Position numbers and translations under genes: made by a program
Assembly (NCBI GenBank): GCA_030671565.1
Contig: DAOVIC010000073.1
Span: 1-8,635 of the forward strand
DNA length: 8,635 bases
From: Anaerohalosphaeraceae bacterium
GTDB taxonomy: Bacteria; Planctomycetota; Phycisphaerae; Sedimentisphaerales; Anaerohalosphaeraceae
Direction of reading: 5' to 3'
Shown: piece after piece, positions 1 through 5,944 of the stretch
Position numbering within the stretch: the first letter of the stretch is position 1
Layout of the letters: every line of letters begins with the position of its first letter
Notes under the pieces: generated by a model
Told to the model about the DNA's origin: nothing
Seen by the model: the letters and a program-made list of their open reading frames with translations, nothing else
Database searches by the model: none

Positions 1-3
1 CGG

Positions 4-49
4 CGGTTTTAATCCACAAAAAAGTCTGCGATCATGTGTAAAAAAACCG
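4..49. terminator. Weak nested inverted repeat downstream of the TraB-family gene
   Basis: CGGTTTT (4-10) is complementary to AAAACCG (43-49), and inside it CACA (16-19) can pair with TGTG (36-39). The minus-strand TraB-family gene stops at 62, so this repeat begins 13 bases after its stop and could end its transcript. The stem is AT-rich with a large loop, and the T-run on the minus strand lies inside the repeat rather than after it. It is therefore a poor match to a classical intrinsic terminator. Confidence 0.25.
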
Positions 50-61
50 TAGAAAAGGGGG

Positions 62-1240
62 TTATATCGCCCTTGCGCCTATCCATCCTACTGCTATGAA
101 GGTTCCGACCATGCTTCCGAGGCTTGCCATCAGTACCACGAGCAGGATCCTTGTTACGGAGTTTTTCCAGAATCCCTTTGCCGTTGAGATCGCATTTGGC
201 AGGTCTTCAAAGTCTTCTACGGTGGGTTTTTTGATCCATGTCTGTACCAGTCCCGAAACGAAACCAGAAGCGACCCATGGGTTTCCGCTGGTAATGGGTG
301 CGGCAGCAAACGAAACGAGGATTGTCAGCGGATGTCCGAACGCTATCGCAGCGCCGAGAGCGCTTAGCGAGCCGTTTACGAAAATCCAGATCGCCAGATC
401 GCCGGCGGAATGTTCGATACCGTGTCTGCTGAAGCCAAGATAGAGAAGAAACAAAATTGTCAGCGGGATGGCCCACTTTATGAGTTTTGGAATGATCGAT
501 CTTGGCGGAAGCTGCATGATCTCGTCGAGAGGTTCCTCATGGTCGATATGCAACTTTATGCCCGGTACGTGGGCAGCTCCTACGACGGCGACGATCGTAT
601 TTCCCGGTGCCGAGCGGATCTTCTGCGCAAGATAAACGTCACGCTCTGCTATAAGACGTGTTTTGATTTCGGGGAACGATCCTGAAAATTCCTCCATGAC
701 GGTTTCCAGCTGGTCGCTTACCTTCATCTTTTCTATGGTCTCGGCGTCGATCTCTTCCGAACTGAAAATTGAAAGTATCAAGTGGGCCAAAAGATTCATC
801 TTTGTGAATAATGACAGGTAACCCCATACGCGTTTTAGAGTGATCTCGATATCACGGTCTGCCAAAACAAGTTGTGCGCCTGTGGATTCTGCCAGTTTTA
901 TACCTTCGAGCATTTCTGCGCCTGGTTCGACGCCGAGTTTTTTTCCAAGCCTTTTGTAGAACGCCGTCATGATCAGTTGGATAAGGAGGAATAGGGTTTT
1001 GCGTTCCTTGATCACCTTGAAGAGGTTCATCTTTTTCCAGTTGTCTCGCTGAACCATCGAGTTGTATCTTCCCTGGCAGAGTTCGACACAAATGGCATCG
1101 GGTTCGGTGGCGGCAACCGTTGCGCGGACGTCGTCGACGCTTTCTTTCGAGACGTGTGCGGTTCCAACGAGGTAGATGGTCTTTTCGCCAAGCTTAATCG
1201 TCTCAACGTTGTCGGGTATTTTAATTTGCGGGTCCGTCAT
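62..1240 (-). CDS. TraB/PrgY-family membrane protein
   Basis: This is a 392-residue member of the TraB/PrgY group, related to the TIKI and ChaN/EreA-type fold. Numbering from the ATG at 1240, the hallmarks are GTAHVS (26-31), VELC followed by Arg (52-58), ADRD (127-130), an ERD motif (199-201) and a second GAAHVPG block (221-227). These conserved Gly-His and acidic motifs form the putative metal or active site in the family. The C-terminal part carries hydrophobic membrane segments at about 257-273, 283-313 and 364-386, separated by a charged loop (336-348). Family members are known from pheromone shutdown in enterococci (PrgY), but the role in most bacteria is unknown; a membrane-anchored peptidase-like activity is only an inference. 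A TTG at 1267 would add nine residues. The ATG is preferred because AAGGA lies four bases upstream and the family motif starts soon after. The gene stands alone; I see no strong promoter for it. Confidence 0.9.
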   Translation of the reverse strand: MTDPQIKIPDNVETIKLGEKTIYLVGTAHVSKESVDDVRATVAATEPDAICVELCQGRYNSMVQRDNWKKMNLFKVIKERKTLFLLIQLIMTAFYKRLGKKLGVEPGAEMLEGIKLAESTGAQLVLADRDIEITLKRVWGYLSLFTKMNLLAHLILSIFSSEEIDAETIEKMKVSDQLETVMEEFSGSFPEIKTRLIAERDVYLAQKIRSAPGNTIVAVVGAAHVPGIKLHIDHEEPLDEIMQLPPRSIIPKLIKWAIPLTILFLLYLGFSRHGIEHSAGDLAIWIFVNGSLSALGAAIAFGHPLTILVSFAAAPITSGNPWVASGFVSGLVQTWIKKPTVEDFEDLPNAISTAKGFWKNSVTRILLVVLMASLGSMVGTFIAVGWIGARAI

Positions 1241-1881
1241 ACAGTCCTTATCCGTTTTAAAAGTCAAAAATTAAAATGCAAAATCATCACCAAAACTTAT
1301 CTTCCAAGCCAGGCTTGCCTATCCAGAACACCTTAGTACTGATTTCGCTGTATCGTAGTTCTTTCGTTAACCGTTTATATCATAAATTGGTTTTTTTTGG
1401 AAGAGGGCAGGTTTCCAGTTTATGGGTACAAAAAGATACCGGCAGGAGAGAGAGGAGAAGAGCTTAGACTGTTATAGTTAAGCCCCGCCGGGTCTTTTTG
1501 ATGAACGATTTACGCTAGAATATCAAGATAGAGGCCTGTAGGGTATTGCCCGGCATTTATTCGCGAGAGCATCGGGTCAGGTGCGGTTGTGGAAAGGTGC
1601 CGCGATCGCGGCGGTTTCGGCGCGGTATCTGAGGCTTTACCAGACGCCGGCCTGGCAGAAACCGAACTTATAACCCTGCAAGAGACCCTTCTTATCATAT
1701 CACCCTCTATCTTTTCATCTCGGTGTACTATCACTATTGTAACGTTTCACCGCAAAACGTCAAGGGAATAGGTCAGAGTAAGGCATGGGAATTTCGGATT
1801 TTGGGCGAATATGACGCTTGGAGGCAGTTTTTATCGGACTAATAATGCGGGGAACCCTATTTTTTTTGGCATGTGATCTTT
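1241..1881. other. Intergenic region without a convincing gene
   Basis: Both strands were read in all frames. The open frames present are short, lack ribosome binding sites and have no protein-like composition. What can be seen is a 13-base palindrome CAAGCC-A-GGCTTG (1305-1317), 65 bases upstream of the TraB-family start; a short GC hairpin CCC-GCC-GGG followed by C and five Ts (1484-1498); a cluster of hairpins at 1599-1664 (listed separately); an ACGTTT/AAACGT hairpin (1742-1760); and GGG-GAA-CCC followed by TA and a run of Ts near 1850-1868. The region could hold a small RNA, upstream regulatory DNA or decayed sequence; nothing seen decides between these. Confidence 0.5.
1599..1664 (+). 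ncRNA. Candidate structured RNA element (nested hairpins)
   Basis: GCCGCGATCGCGGC (1599-1612) is a perfect 14-base palindrome that as RNA can fold into a five-pair stem with a GATC loop. Directly after it, CGGTTTC (1612-1618) pairs perfectly with GAAACCG (1658-1664). Nested inside are GGCG (1619-1622) with CGCC (1645-1648) and GGTA (1624-1627) with TACC (1638-1641). The nested order of three stems without a credible reading frame suggests structured RNA, but the strand is assumed and I do not recognise a known family. It lacks the sequence signatures of tmRNA, RNase P RNA, SRP RNA and 6S RNA that I would look for. Confidence 0.3.
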
Positions 1882-1911
1882 TTAACGTTTTTGTGGATTT
1901 TCCGGTATAAT
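1882..1911 (+). promoter_or_regulatory. Sigma70-like promoter for the 2069-3118 cassette
   Basis: A perfect -10 box TATAAT (1906-1911) follows TTAACG (1882-1887), a four-of-six match to the -35 consensus, with an 18-base spacer. Transcription would start near 1917-1918, giving a leader of about 150 bases before the ATG at 2069. That leader contains the alternative hairpins described at 1966-2020. Confidence 0.6.
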
Positions 1912-1916
1912 CCGTC

Positions 1917-2030
1917 ATGAAAACGGGGTATTTGAAGCGATTTTTCATTATTTCATGTTTTTTGCCCGGTTCAAACGGTCGATATGTCTGCCAGAGGACC
2001 GCAACCGGTCATATCGGCTGGCTGGCTTGA
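1917..2030 (+). CDS. Possible leaderless 37-codon ORF in the leader (doubtful)
   Basis: An ATG at 1917 opens a 37-codon frame ending with TGA at 2028-2030 (begins MKTGYLKRFF, ends GHIGWLA). The ATG lies only five bases after the -10 box TATAAT, so the transcript would start at or next to it and translation could only be leaderless. The frame runs through the alternative hairpins at 1966-2020, so translating ribosomes would disturb their folding. The peptide resembles nothing I recognise, and chance is a sufficient explanation for a frame this short. Confidence 0.15.
   Translation: MKTGYLKRFFIISCFLPGSNGRYVCQRTATGHIGWLA
1966..2020 (+). promoter_or_regulatory. Candidate bistable RNA leader upstream of the cytochrome cassette
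   Basis: Two mutually exclusive folds can be drawn. Fold A pairs 1976-1986 with 2010-2020 (eleven pairs, two of them G-U, built on CGATATG/CATATCG) and encloses an 11-base bulge and a small hairpin ACCG-CAAC-CGGT (1998-2009). Fold B pairs CCGGTT (1966-1971) with AACCGG (2003-2008) and CGGTC (1976-1980) with GACCG (1997-2001), also eleven pairs. The folds compete for 1976-1980 and for 1998-2001 and 2005-2008. The element lies inside the predicted 5' leader, about 35 bases before the ribosome binding site. This arrangement resembles a riboswitch or other switching leader, but it matches no class I recognise and no obvious U-tract follows. If regulatory, control of translation or RNA stability is more likely than termination. 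Confidence 0.4.
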
Positions 2031-2068
2031 AACATGTTGAGACATTTTCGATTTGAAGGAGTTTAGAA

Positions 2069-2473
2069 ATGATTCGTAAAGGTGTGCGTTGTTCTATCAC
2101 TGCATTTTTTCTGATCTCTCTCGGTGGGCTTTTGATGCATCTTCGAAGTCATCCGCCGTTTAGGTTCGACCCGTTCGAGATCGTGCTTGATGGGATGCTG
2201 CCTTTTTTGCTCGGATTGGTTTCGGTGTTTGTGCTTCCGTTTATGCTTAACTGCAAGCGGACGATTCTTTGGGCGGTGATGCTGAATCTGCTGTTCGTAT
2301 CGGTGGGGACGGTTTCGATGGTTTATCATTCTGCGACGCACTGGGAGGCGGGTATGCCGCTTACGATCTCTAACCTGATGCTGGAAACGACGCTTGCCTA
2401 TATTTTGATATTGTTCGCAAAAGTTCCCATCGCCCATCATATTCTGCAATTCTGGGAAAATCAGGGTAAGTAA
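2069..2473 (+). CDS. Small four-helix membrane protein with paired histidines
   Basis: I do not recognise this 134-residue protein as a named family. It has four hydrophobic segments, roughly 8-24, 42-61, 67-85 and 101-121, with short loops, so it is an integral membrane protein. Its histidines are spaced in pairs: HLRSH (His24, His28) at the end of helix 1, HSATH (His87, His91) at the end of helix 3, and adjacent His123-His124 after helix 4. Such pairs could bind heme or a metal ion at the membrane surface, but that is inference. The start is well supported by GAAGGAG (2055-2061) seven bases before the ATG. The stop is three bases before the next gene, a ferric-reductase-like protein, so the two are surely co-transcribed and the products may form one membrane complex. 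The leader carries a candidate regulatory RNA. Confidence 0.85.
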   Translation: MIRKGVRCSITAFFLISLGGLLMHLRSHPPFRFDPFEIVLDGMLPFLLGLVSVFVLPFMLNCKRTILWAVMLNLLFVSVGTVSMVYHSATHWEAGMPLTISNLMLETTLAYILILFAKVPIAHHILQFWENQGK

Positions 2474-2476
2474 AAC

Positions 2477-3118
2477 ATGGGTTCAGCCAAGACAGCTAAA
2501 GGCGGTGTTTTGGGAAGGTGCGTGCTGGGCGCGGCGTATGTGGTCGTGGTGTTGTCGGTATCGGCTGGTCCGGTGAGTACATATATTGCCGGTAAGAGTG
2601 CGTCAGTAATTTCTACAGCGGGAAAATGCGCAGGATTGACGGCGGCGATGATGGTTCTGCTGCAGTTTTTAATTGCCGCACGGATAAATGTTTTTGCTCG
2701 TATCGCAGGCCGGAGATTTCTTTTGGCATGGCATAAGGCGGCTGGGTGTATCGCCGGGGTGCTTGCGTGTTTGCATCCGCTGCTTTTGTATGGGTCGGGG
2801 GTTTACGTGCTTGGAGCGCTTCGTTGGCAATTGTGGCGAGAGATGCTTGGAATGGCGACGCTGGGTATGCTTGTCGCGGTGATAGTGACAAGTGCAGGGA
2901 GAAAGTTTCTTCGGCTGGATTACAAGAGGTGGCTAAAGATTCATCGGCTGGGTTTTGCAATAGCTGCCCTCGCCACGGTGCACGGAATAGCAATGCGGTC
3001 GGACATTCGAATATCGCCAAACACCGCACAGACCTATACATTCTGGGCATTTACCGCGGTGCTGGTTTTGTATGTGATGACATTTATACTGGCAAAATTC
3101 CATAGCACATTGCGATGA
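2477..3118 (+). CDS. Ferric-reductase-like transmembrane cytochrome b domain protein
   Basis: A 213-residue membrane protein with about six hydrophobic segments (roughly 14-31, 52-70, 87-105, 123-139, 158-173 and 188-207). Two spaced His pairs, His86/His100 and His156/His169 in two neighbouring helices, match the pattern by which ferric reductase, NADPH oxidase and MsrQ/YedZ domains hold two stacked b-type hemes. The family moves electrons across the membrane. Here the FAD- and NAD(P)H-binding domains of full-length ferric reductases are absent, so electrons must come from a partner protein or from quinol, as in MsrQ. No MsrP-like gene is in the window. The ATG lies four bases after the upstream stop, with only a weak GGGTAAG upstream, so translation is probably coupled. 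A ferric reductase role is not proven; a general heme electron-transfer role is safer. Confidence 0.82.
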   Translation: MGSAKTAKGGVLGRCVLGAAYVVVVLSVSAGPVSTYIAGKSASVISTAGKCAGLTAAMMVLLQFLIAARINVFARIAGRRFLLAWHKAAGCIAGVLACLHPLLLYGSGVYVLGALRWQLWREMLGMATLGMLVAVIVTSAGRKFLRLDYKRWLKIHRLGFAIAALATVHGIAMRSDIRISPNTAQTYTFWAFTAVLVLYVMTFILAKFHSTLR

Positions 3119-3127
3119 CACAATGTG
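3106..3127. terminator. Inverted repeat between convergent genes
   Basis: CACATTG (3106-3112) is perfectly complementary to CAATGTG (3121-3127) across an eight-base loop. It overlaps the stop codon of the cytochrome b gene and lies just beyond the 3' end of the convergent aldo/keto reductase gene (stop at 3144). Position suggests a bidirectional terminator or RNA 3'-end stabiliser. No U-tract directly follows on the plus strand, so the call is tentative. Confidence 0.35.
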
Positions 3128-3143
3128 AAACGGTGAAATCAAC

Positions 3144-4280
3144 TTACTTTTTTGCTTCGAGTTTGCTTTCCCATTCTGCCACTTGGCGGAGACGGTTTAT
3201 TATGTCTATGTGCTGTGTGCATGCCTGCTCGCATTGGCCGCATTCTGTACAATCGCCTGCGTTTGCCTTTCTATCTACAAGCATGCCCCAATCATGCTCG
3301 AAGCCGAGTTCTGTTATCATCTCCTCGTCGGTCTTGTGGAACATCGCTTTTTTATTATAGAACTGCATGTAGTTTGCGACGGGGATATTCTTCGGACAGG
3401 TGCCCATGCAATAGCCGCAGCCGGTGCAGATGCGGTCCATGTTTTCGGAGACGTTGGCTTTTATGCGGTCGAGATCCTGGGGTGTGAAGGGCTTGCAGCT
3501 GTCGGCGATCCTGCAGGCGGTGTCGATGTGCTCTTTGGTTGTAAAACCGACAAGTGCAACTGTTATCTCAGGGCTTGCAACGCAAAACCGGATCGCCGCT
3601 TCGGTGGGCGTTTCGCCTTCGGATGCGATAAAGCCAAGCTCATCTTCAAACCTGGGGATCATCCCGCCGGATAGAGGGTTCATCGCGACAACGCCGTAGC
3701 CTGCATCGTGTGCGGCTTGTACGCCCTTCCAGCGATACATAAAGTTGAGCACGTTTACACCGAGCAGAACCCCTTCGAAATTGCCGTCATCGATGATAGT
3801 TGCGACATCATTGCCGGGCAGGTGCGTTGAAACCGCGATGTTGCGGATAAGGCCCTGCTCTTTCAATTTCATAAGACCTTCGTATTGACCGCCGGGTTTC
3901 ATGGCCTGGCGATACTGGTCAATCGTGCGAATACACCAGACGTGATAAAAATCAAGGTAGTCGGTCTTGAGCCGTTTGAGCGAATTTTTCACTGCCTCCA
4001 CCGCTTTTTTGGCGGTATCAAACTTAGTAGGCATGCCCTTGGTGGACACACAGAACTTATCGCGAAAAGATGACATCTGCGTTATCGCGATGCCAAAAAT
4101 ATCCTCGCTCGTATCGTTGCAGTATTCCGGAGCGGTATCGAAATAGTTAATACCCTTATCGCGGGCATACAGCAGGATCCGGGCGTTTTCTTCGTGCGAC
4201 TTCTTCTGGTCAAACCGCATACCGCCAAAACCGACAGCACTTACTTTTAAACCGGTTCTGCCATATTCATTGTATATCAT
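3144..4280 (-). CDS. Aldo/keto reductase with C-terminal double [4Fe-4S] ferredoxin domain
   Basis: The first about 265 residues of this 378-residue protein form an aldo/keto reductase TIM barrel. The N-terminal strand GRTGLKVSAVGFGGMRF, Asp48 and Tyr53 in the FDTAPEY block, Lys81 in STKGMP and His113 in the DFYHVW strand correspond to the catalytic Asp-Tyr-Lys-His set. The C-terminal domain has CxxCxxCxxxCP (Cys285, 288, 291, 295) and CxxCxxCxxxC (Cys344, 347, 350, 354), the spacing for two [4Fe-4S] clusters. This architecture is common in anaerobes and is annotated as 4Fe-4S-containing aldo/keto reductase; substrates are mostly unknown. It is soluble and could link NAD(P)H chemistry to ferredoxin-like electron flow. 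An ATG at 4289 would add three residues, but the ATG at 4280 is preferred because AGGA lies eight bases before it, whereas an AGG abuts the first ATG. It has its own promoter candidate. Confidence 0.92.
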   Translation of the reverse strand: MIYNEYGRTGLKVSAVGFGGMRFDQKKSHEENARILLYARDKGINYFDTAPEYCNDTSEDIFGIAITQMSSFRDKFCVSTKGMPTKFDTAKKAVEAVKNSLKRLKTDYLDFYHVWCIRTIDQYRQAMKPGGQYEGLMKLKEQGLIRNIAVSTHLPGNDVATIIDDGNFEGVLLGVNVLNFMYRWKGVQAAHDAGYGVVAMNPLSGGMIPRFEDELGFIASEGETPTEAAIRFCVASPEITVALVGFTTKEHIDTACRIADSCKPFTPQDLDRIKANVSENMDRICTGCGYCMGTCPKNIPVANYMQFYNKKAMFHKTDEEMITELGFEHDWGMLVDRKANAGDCTECGQCEQACTQHIDIINRLRQVAEWESKLEAKK

Positions 4281-4320
4281 AGGATACATCCTGAAACTTA
4301 AATGTTAGACTTGAAATGAT

Positions 4321-4349
4321 ATTATAATCAGCCCCCGCCGATATTGCAA
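4321..4349 (-). promoter_or_regulatory. Promoter candidate for the aldo/keto reductase gene
   Basis: On the minus strand TTGCAA (4344-4349) and a perfect TATAAT (4321-4326) are separated by 17 bases. The start point would be near 4314, about 34 bases before the ATG at 4280. It lies in the gap after the upstream YihY-family gene, so the reductase need not depend on that gene's transcript. Confidence 0.6.
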
Positions 4350-4369
4350 CAGCTCGTACTGTACGTCGA

Positions 4370-5680
4370 TCAAATATTCTTTAACAGCACGTTTGCCGAA
4401 CTGTTCTGTATCGACTCGTCGATCCCGGCAATACATCCGGAAAGCGTTTTAAGCTCGGGCGACTTGATCACGGGTATGACGGTGTTGCCCTTGCCTTCGA
4501 GTGCGTCGATAACGAATTTTACAGAAATCACCTCGGCATCACGTGCCGGGTGGTAGTACAGCACGTCGCCCTTTTCATGGGTTTTAATCTCGGAGAGGAC
4601 ACCTGCTTCGACAAGTTCGAACAGTATCTGACGAACAAGCCGGATCGGTATTTCGAGAGTACGCGATATGTCCGAAGCATTGAGAGGCTCTTTCGCCTGA
4701 CAGAAATTCTTTACTACCTTCTGGACGATGAGCAGCGTAAGAAGGCGTTTGTAAGAGTAACTGACGCTGAGACAGTCCTGCTCGAATTCGTAGGTGTCGA
4801 CGTTCTGGTGGGCAAAGGCGAGCTCTGCACCGAACAGTACAATAAGCCAGCTTATCTGAAACCAGATAAAAAACAAAGGCAGCGACGCGAAACTTCCATA
4901 GACTTTGTTATGGCTTGTCAGGGTTATGATGAAACCGAAGAAACCCCACTGAACGAATTGGAACGTGGTACCGGTGACGACACCGGCGAGCACGCCCGAA
5001 CTGAAACGAACCTTCGTATTGGGCATGAATATAAAGACAAAGCTGAAAACGATCCAAAGCGTACAATACGGCAGTATCCATAACAGTACCGCAACAACGG
5101 GACCTATCGCCTGGACGAACGGTATTTCCTTTATCTGACTGCTTATGGCAACGGTCAGCGAACTGGAAACGACAAGCAGGACAGGACAGACAAGCATCAT
5201 AGAAAGATAGTCACTGAACTTGCGACCGAAATGACGCGATTTTTTCACGCCCCATATATCGTTGAAAGAGTTTTCGATATTACCGAGCACCTTGATGATC
5301 GTCCAGAAGAGAAACACGATAGCAATACCTGCAACGGCACCGCCCTTTGTATTTTCCAGCAGAGAGTTGGCAAACTGAACGATATATTCTCCTACCTGCT
5401 CCTGCCCGGCAAATCTTTCCAGTATCTGGGCCTTGACTTTTTCCAACTGGCCGAAACCCTTGGCGATACCGAAAAACATCGCGACGACGGGAACTACACT
5501 GAGGATCGAAAAGAACGTAAGAGCGGACGCGCGGAACTTGCACTTGTCTTCTGCGTATCCGCGGATGGCGAGAATTATGACCCTAAGCTGTTTGATGAGG
5601 AAGGACTGCGCCGGCGAATAGTTCTTAAGACGAATTCGCCAGATGTCCCGCGTCACAAAATCTATGATTCTTGATACCAT
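4370..5680 (-). CDS. YihY/BrkB-family membrane protein with C-terminal winged-helix-like domain
   Basis: A 436-residue protein of the YihY/virulence factor BrkB family. The family segment FRASALTFFSILSVVPVVAM (49-68) is typical, as is GSFASLPLFFIWFQISWLIVLFGAELAFA (262-290). Hydrophobic segments lie near 54-76, 116-133, 159-180, 190-220, 227-255 and 265-290, giving six or so membrane helices. Residues from about 310 to 380 are soluble, and the pattern of helix, DISRTLEIPIRLVRQILFELVEAGVL (337-362) and a short wing reads as a winged helix-turn-helix; about 55 more residues follow. Family function is unsettled: BrkB was linked to serum resistance, and the old RNase BN label for YihY is wrong. 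The start is firm: AAGGAG lies six bases upstream of the ATG and a good promoter lies at 5715-5743. Confidence 0.9.
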   Translation of the reverse strand: MVSRIIDFVTRDIWRIRLKNYSPAQSFLIKQLRVIILAIRGYAEDKCKFRASALTFFSILSVVPVVAMFFGIAKGFGQLEKVKAQILERFAGQEQVGEYIVQFANSLLENTKGGAVAGIAIVFLFWTIIKVLGNIENSFNDIWGVKKSRHFGRKFSDYLSMMLVCPVLLVVSSSLTVAISSQIKEIPFVQAIGPVVAVLLWILPYCTLWIVFSFVFIFMPNTKVRFSSGVLAGVVTGTTFQFVQWGFFGFIITLTSHNKVYGSFASLPLFFIWFQISWLIVLFGAELAFAHQNVDTYEFEQDCLSVSYSYKRLLTLLIVQKVVKNFCQAKEPLNASDISRTLEIPIRLVRQILFELVEAGVLSEIKTHEKGDVLYYHPARDAEVISVKFVIDALEGKGNTVIPVIKSPELKTLSGCIAGIDESIQNSSANVLLKNI

Positions 5681-5714
5681 CGAAATCTCCTTTGATCATT
5701 GTGATATCGGCAAT

Positions 5715-5743
5715 ATTGTAAACGGGCAAAACCTCTTTTTCAA
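5715..5743 (-). promoter_or_regulatory. Sigma70-like promoter for the YihY-family gene
   Basis: On the minus strand TTGAAA (5738-5743) and TACAAT (5715-5720) are separated by exactly 17 bases. Each box is a five-of-six match or close to it. The start point would be near 5708, giving a leader of about 27 bases with AAGGAG before the ATG at 5680. This is the best-formed promoter in the window. Confidence 0.7.
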
Positions 5744-5842
5744 TCCCAGGGTATTACTTTTTCAGGCGTATCCCCCCTTTTAAGCAATGATTAAAAGGAT
5801 TCGGCGGCATTTTTTGACCGAAAAAAGTTATGGATACTGTCC

Positions 5843-5872
5843 CATAAATTCCCCAAATATGCCGAATTTATG
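5843..5872. repeat. Perfect 9-bp inverted repeat, possible operator
   Basis: CATAAATTC (5843-5851) and GAATTTATG (5864-5872) are perfect reverse complements separated by 12 bases. The half-site centres are 21 bases apart, two helical turns, as expected for a dimeric DNA-binding protein contacting one face. It lies 40 bases upstream of the PEP-CTERM promoter -35 box and about 100 bases upstream of the YihY-family -35 box, a position that suits an activator of the former. An RNA hairpin is less likely because no plus transcript is predicted to cross it. Confidence 0.4.
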
Positions 5873-5912
5873 CGAAAAAATGGGTTTTAATGGCAATTCA
5901 AGCCGGACAAAT

Positions 5913-5941
5913 TTGTTTAAATTTCACTATTTTGGTATATT
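5913..5941 (+). promoter_or_regulatory. Extended -10 promoter for the PEP-CTERM gene
   Basis: TATATT (5936-5941) is preceded by TG plus one base (5933-5935), an extended -10 element, and TTGTTT (5913-5918) lies 17 bases upstream as a weak -35. Transcription would begin near 5947, leaving a leader of about 128 bases that starts almost exactly with the strong hairpin at 5945-5988. Confidence 0.55.
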
Positions 5942-5944
5942 AGG

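Noticed and set aside
1421..1480. A 19-codon frame (starts MGTKRYRQ) followed by a short GC hairpin and Ts
   Set aside because: Too short, no good ribosome binding site, no similarity I recognise; the hairpin has only three or four pairs.
1510..1948. Minus-strand open frames of 74 codons (1510-1734) and 62 codons (1760-1948)
   Set aside because: Neither has a ribosome binding site or a recognisable domain, and their composition (many Ser, Arg, Lys, Pro) looks like translated non-coding DNA. A small unknown gene cannot be fully excluded.
1966..2020. Assignment of the leader to a known riboswitch such as cyclic di-GMP, cobalamin or TPP
   Set aside because: The conserved bases of those classes, as far as I can recall them, are not present; only the switching geometry is suggestive.
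2063..2449. Minus-strand open frame of 128 codons opposite the four-helix membrane protein
   Set aside because: The product is extremely rich in Arg, His and Gln, typical of a reverse-strand reading of a hydrophobic membrane gene. The plus gene has GAAGGAG and a coupled downstream gene.
3183..3674. Plus-strand open frame of 163 codons
   Set aside because: It lies wholly antisense to the aldo/keto reductase gene, whose motifs are unmistakable, and has no ribosome binding site or recognisable protein features.
4550..5083. Plus-strand open frame of 177 codons
   Set aside because: Antisense to the YihY-family gene, which has a firm promoter, ribosome binding site and family motifs; the antisense product is highly charged and unlike a real protein.
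4370..5680. Annotation as ribonuclease BN
   Set aside because: The RNase BN name was wrongly attached to the YihY family; the true enzyme is a metallo-beta-lactamase-type protein and nothing here resembles a nuclease.
5876..5900. Sigma-54 promoter starting with TGGCA upstream of the PEP-CTERM gene
   Set aside because: TGGCA is present (5891-5895) but the required GC element at the right spacing is absent.
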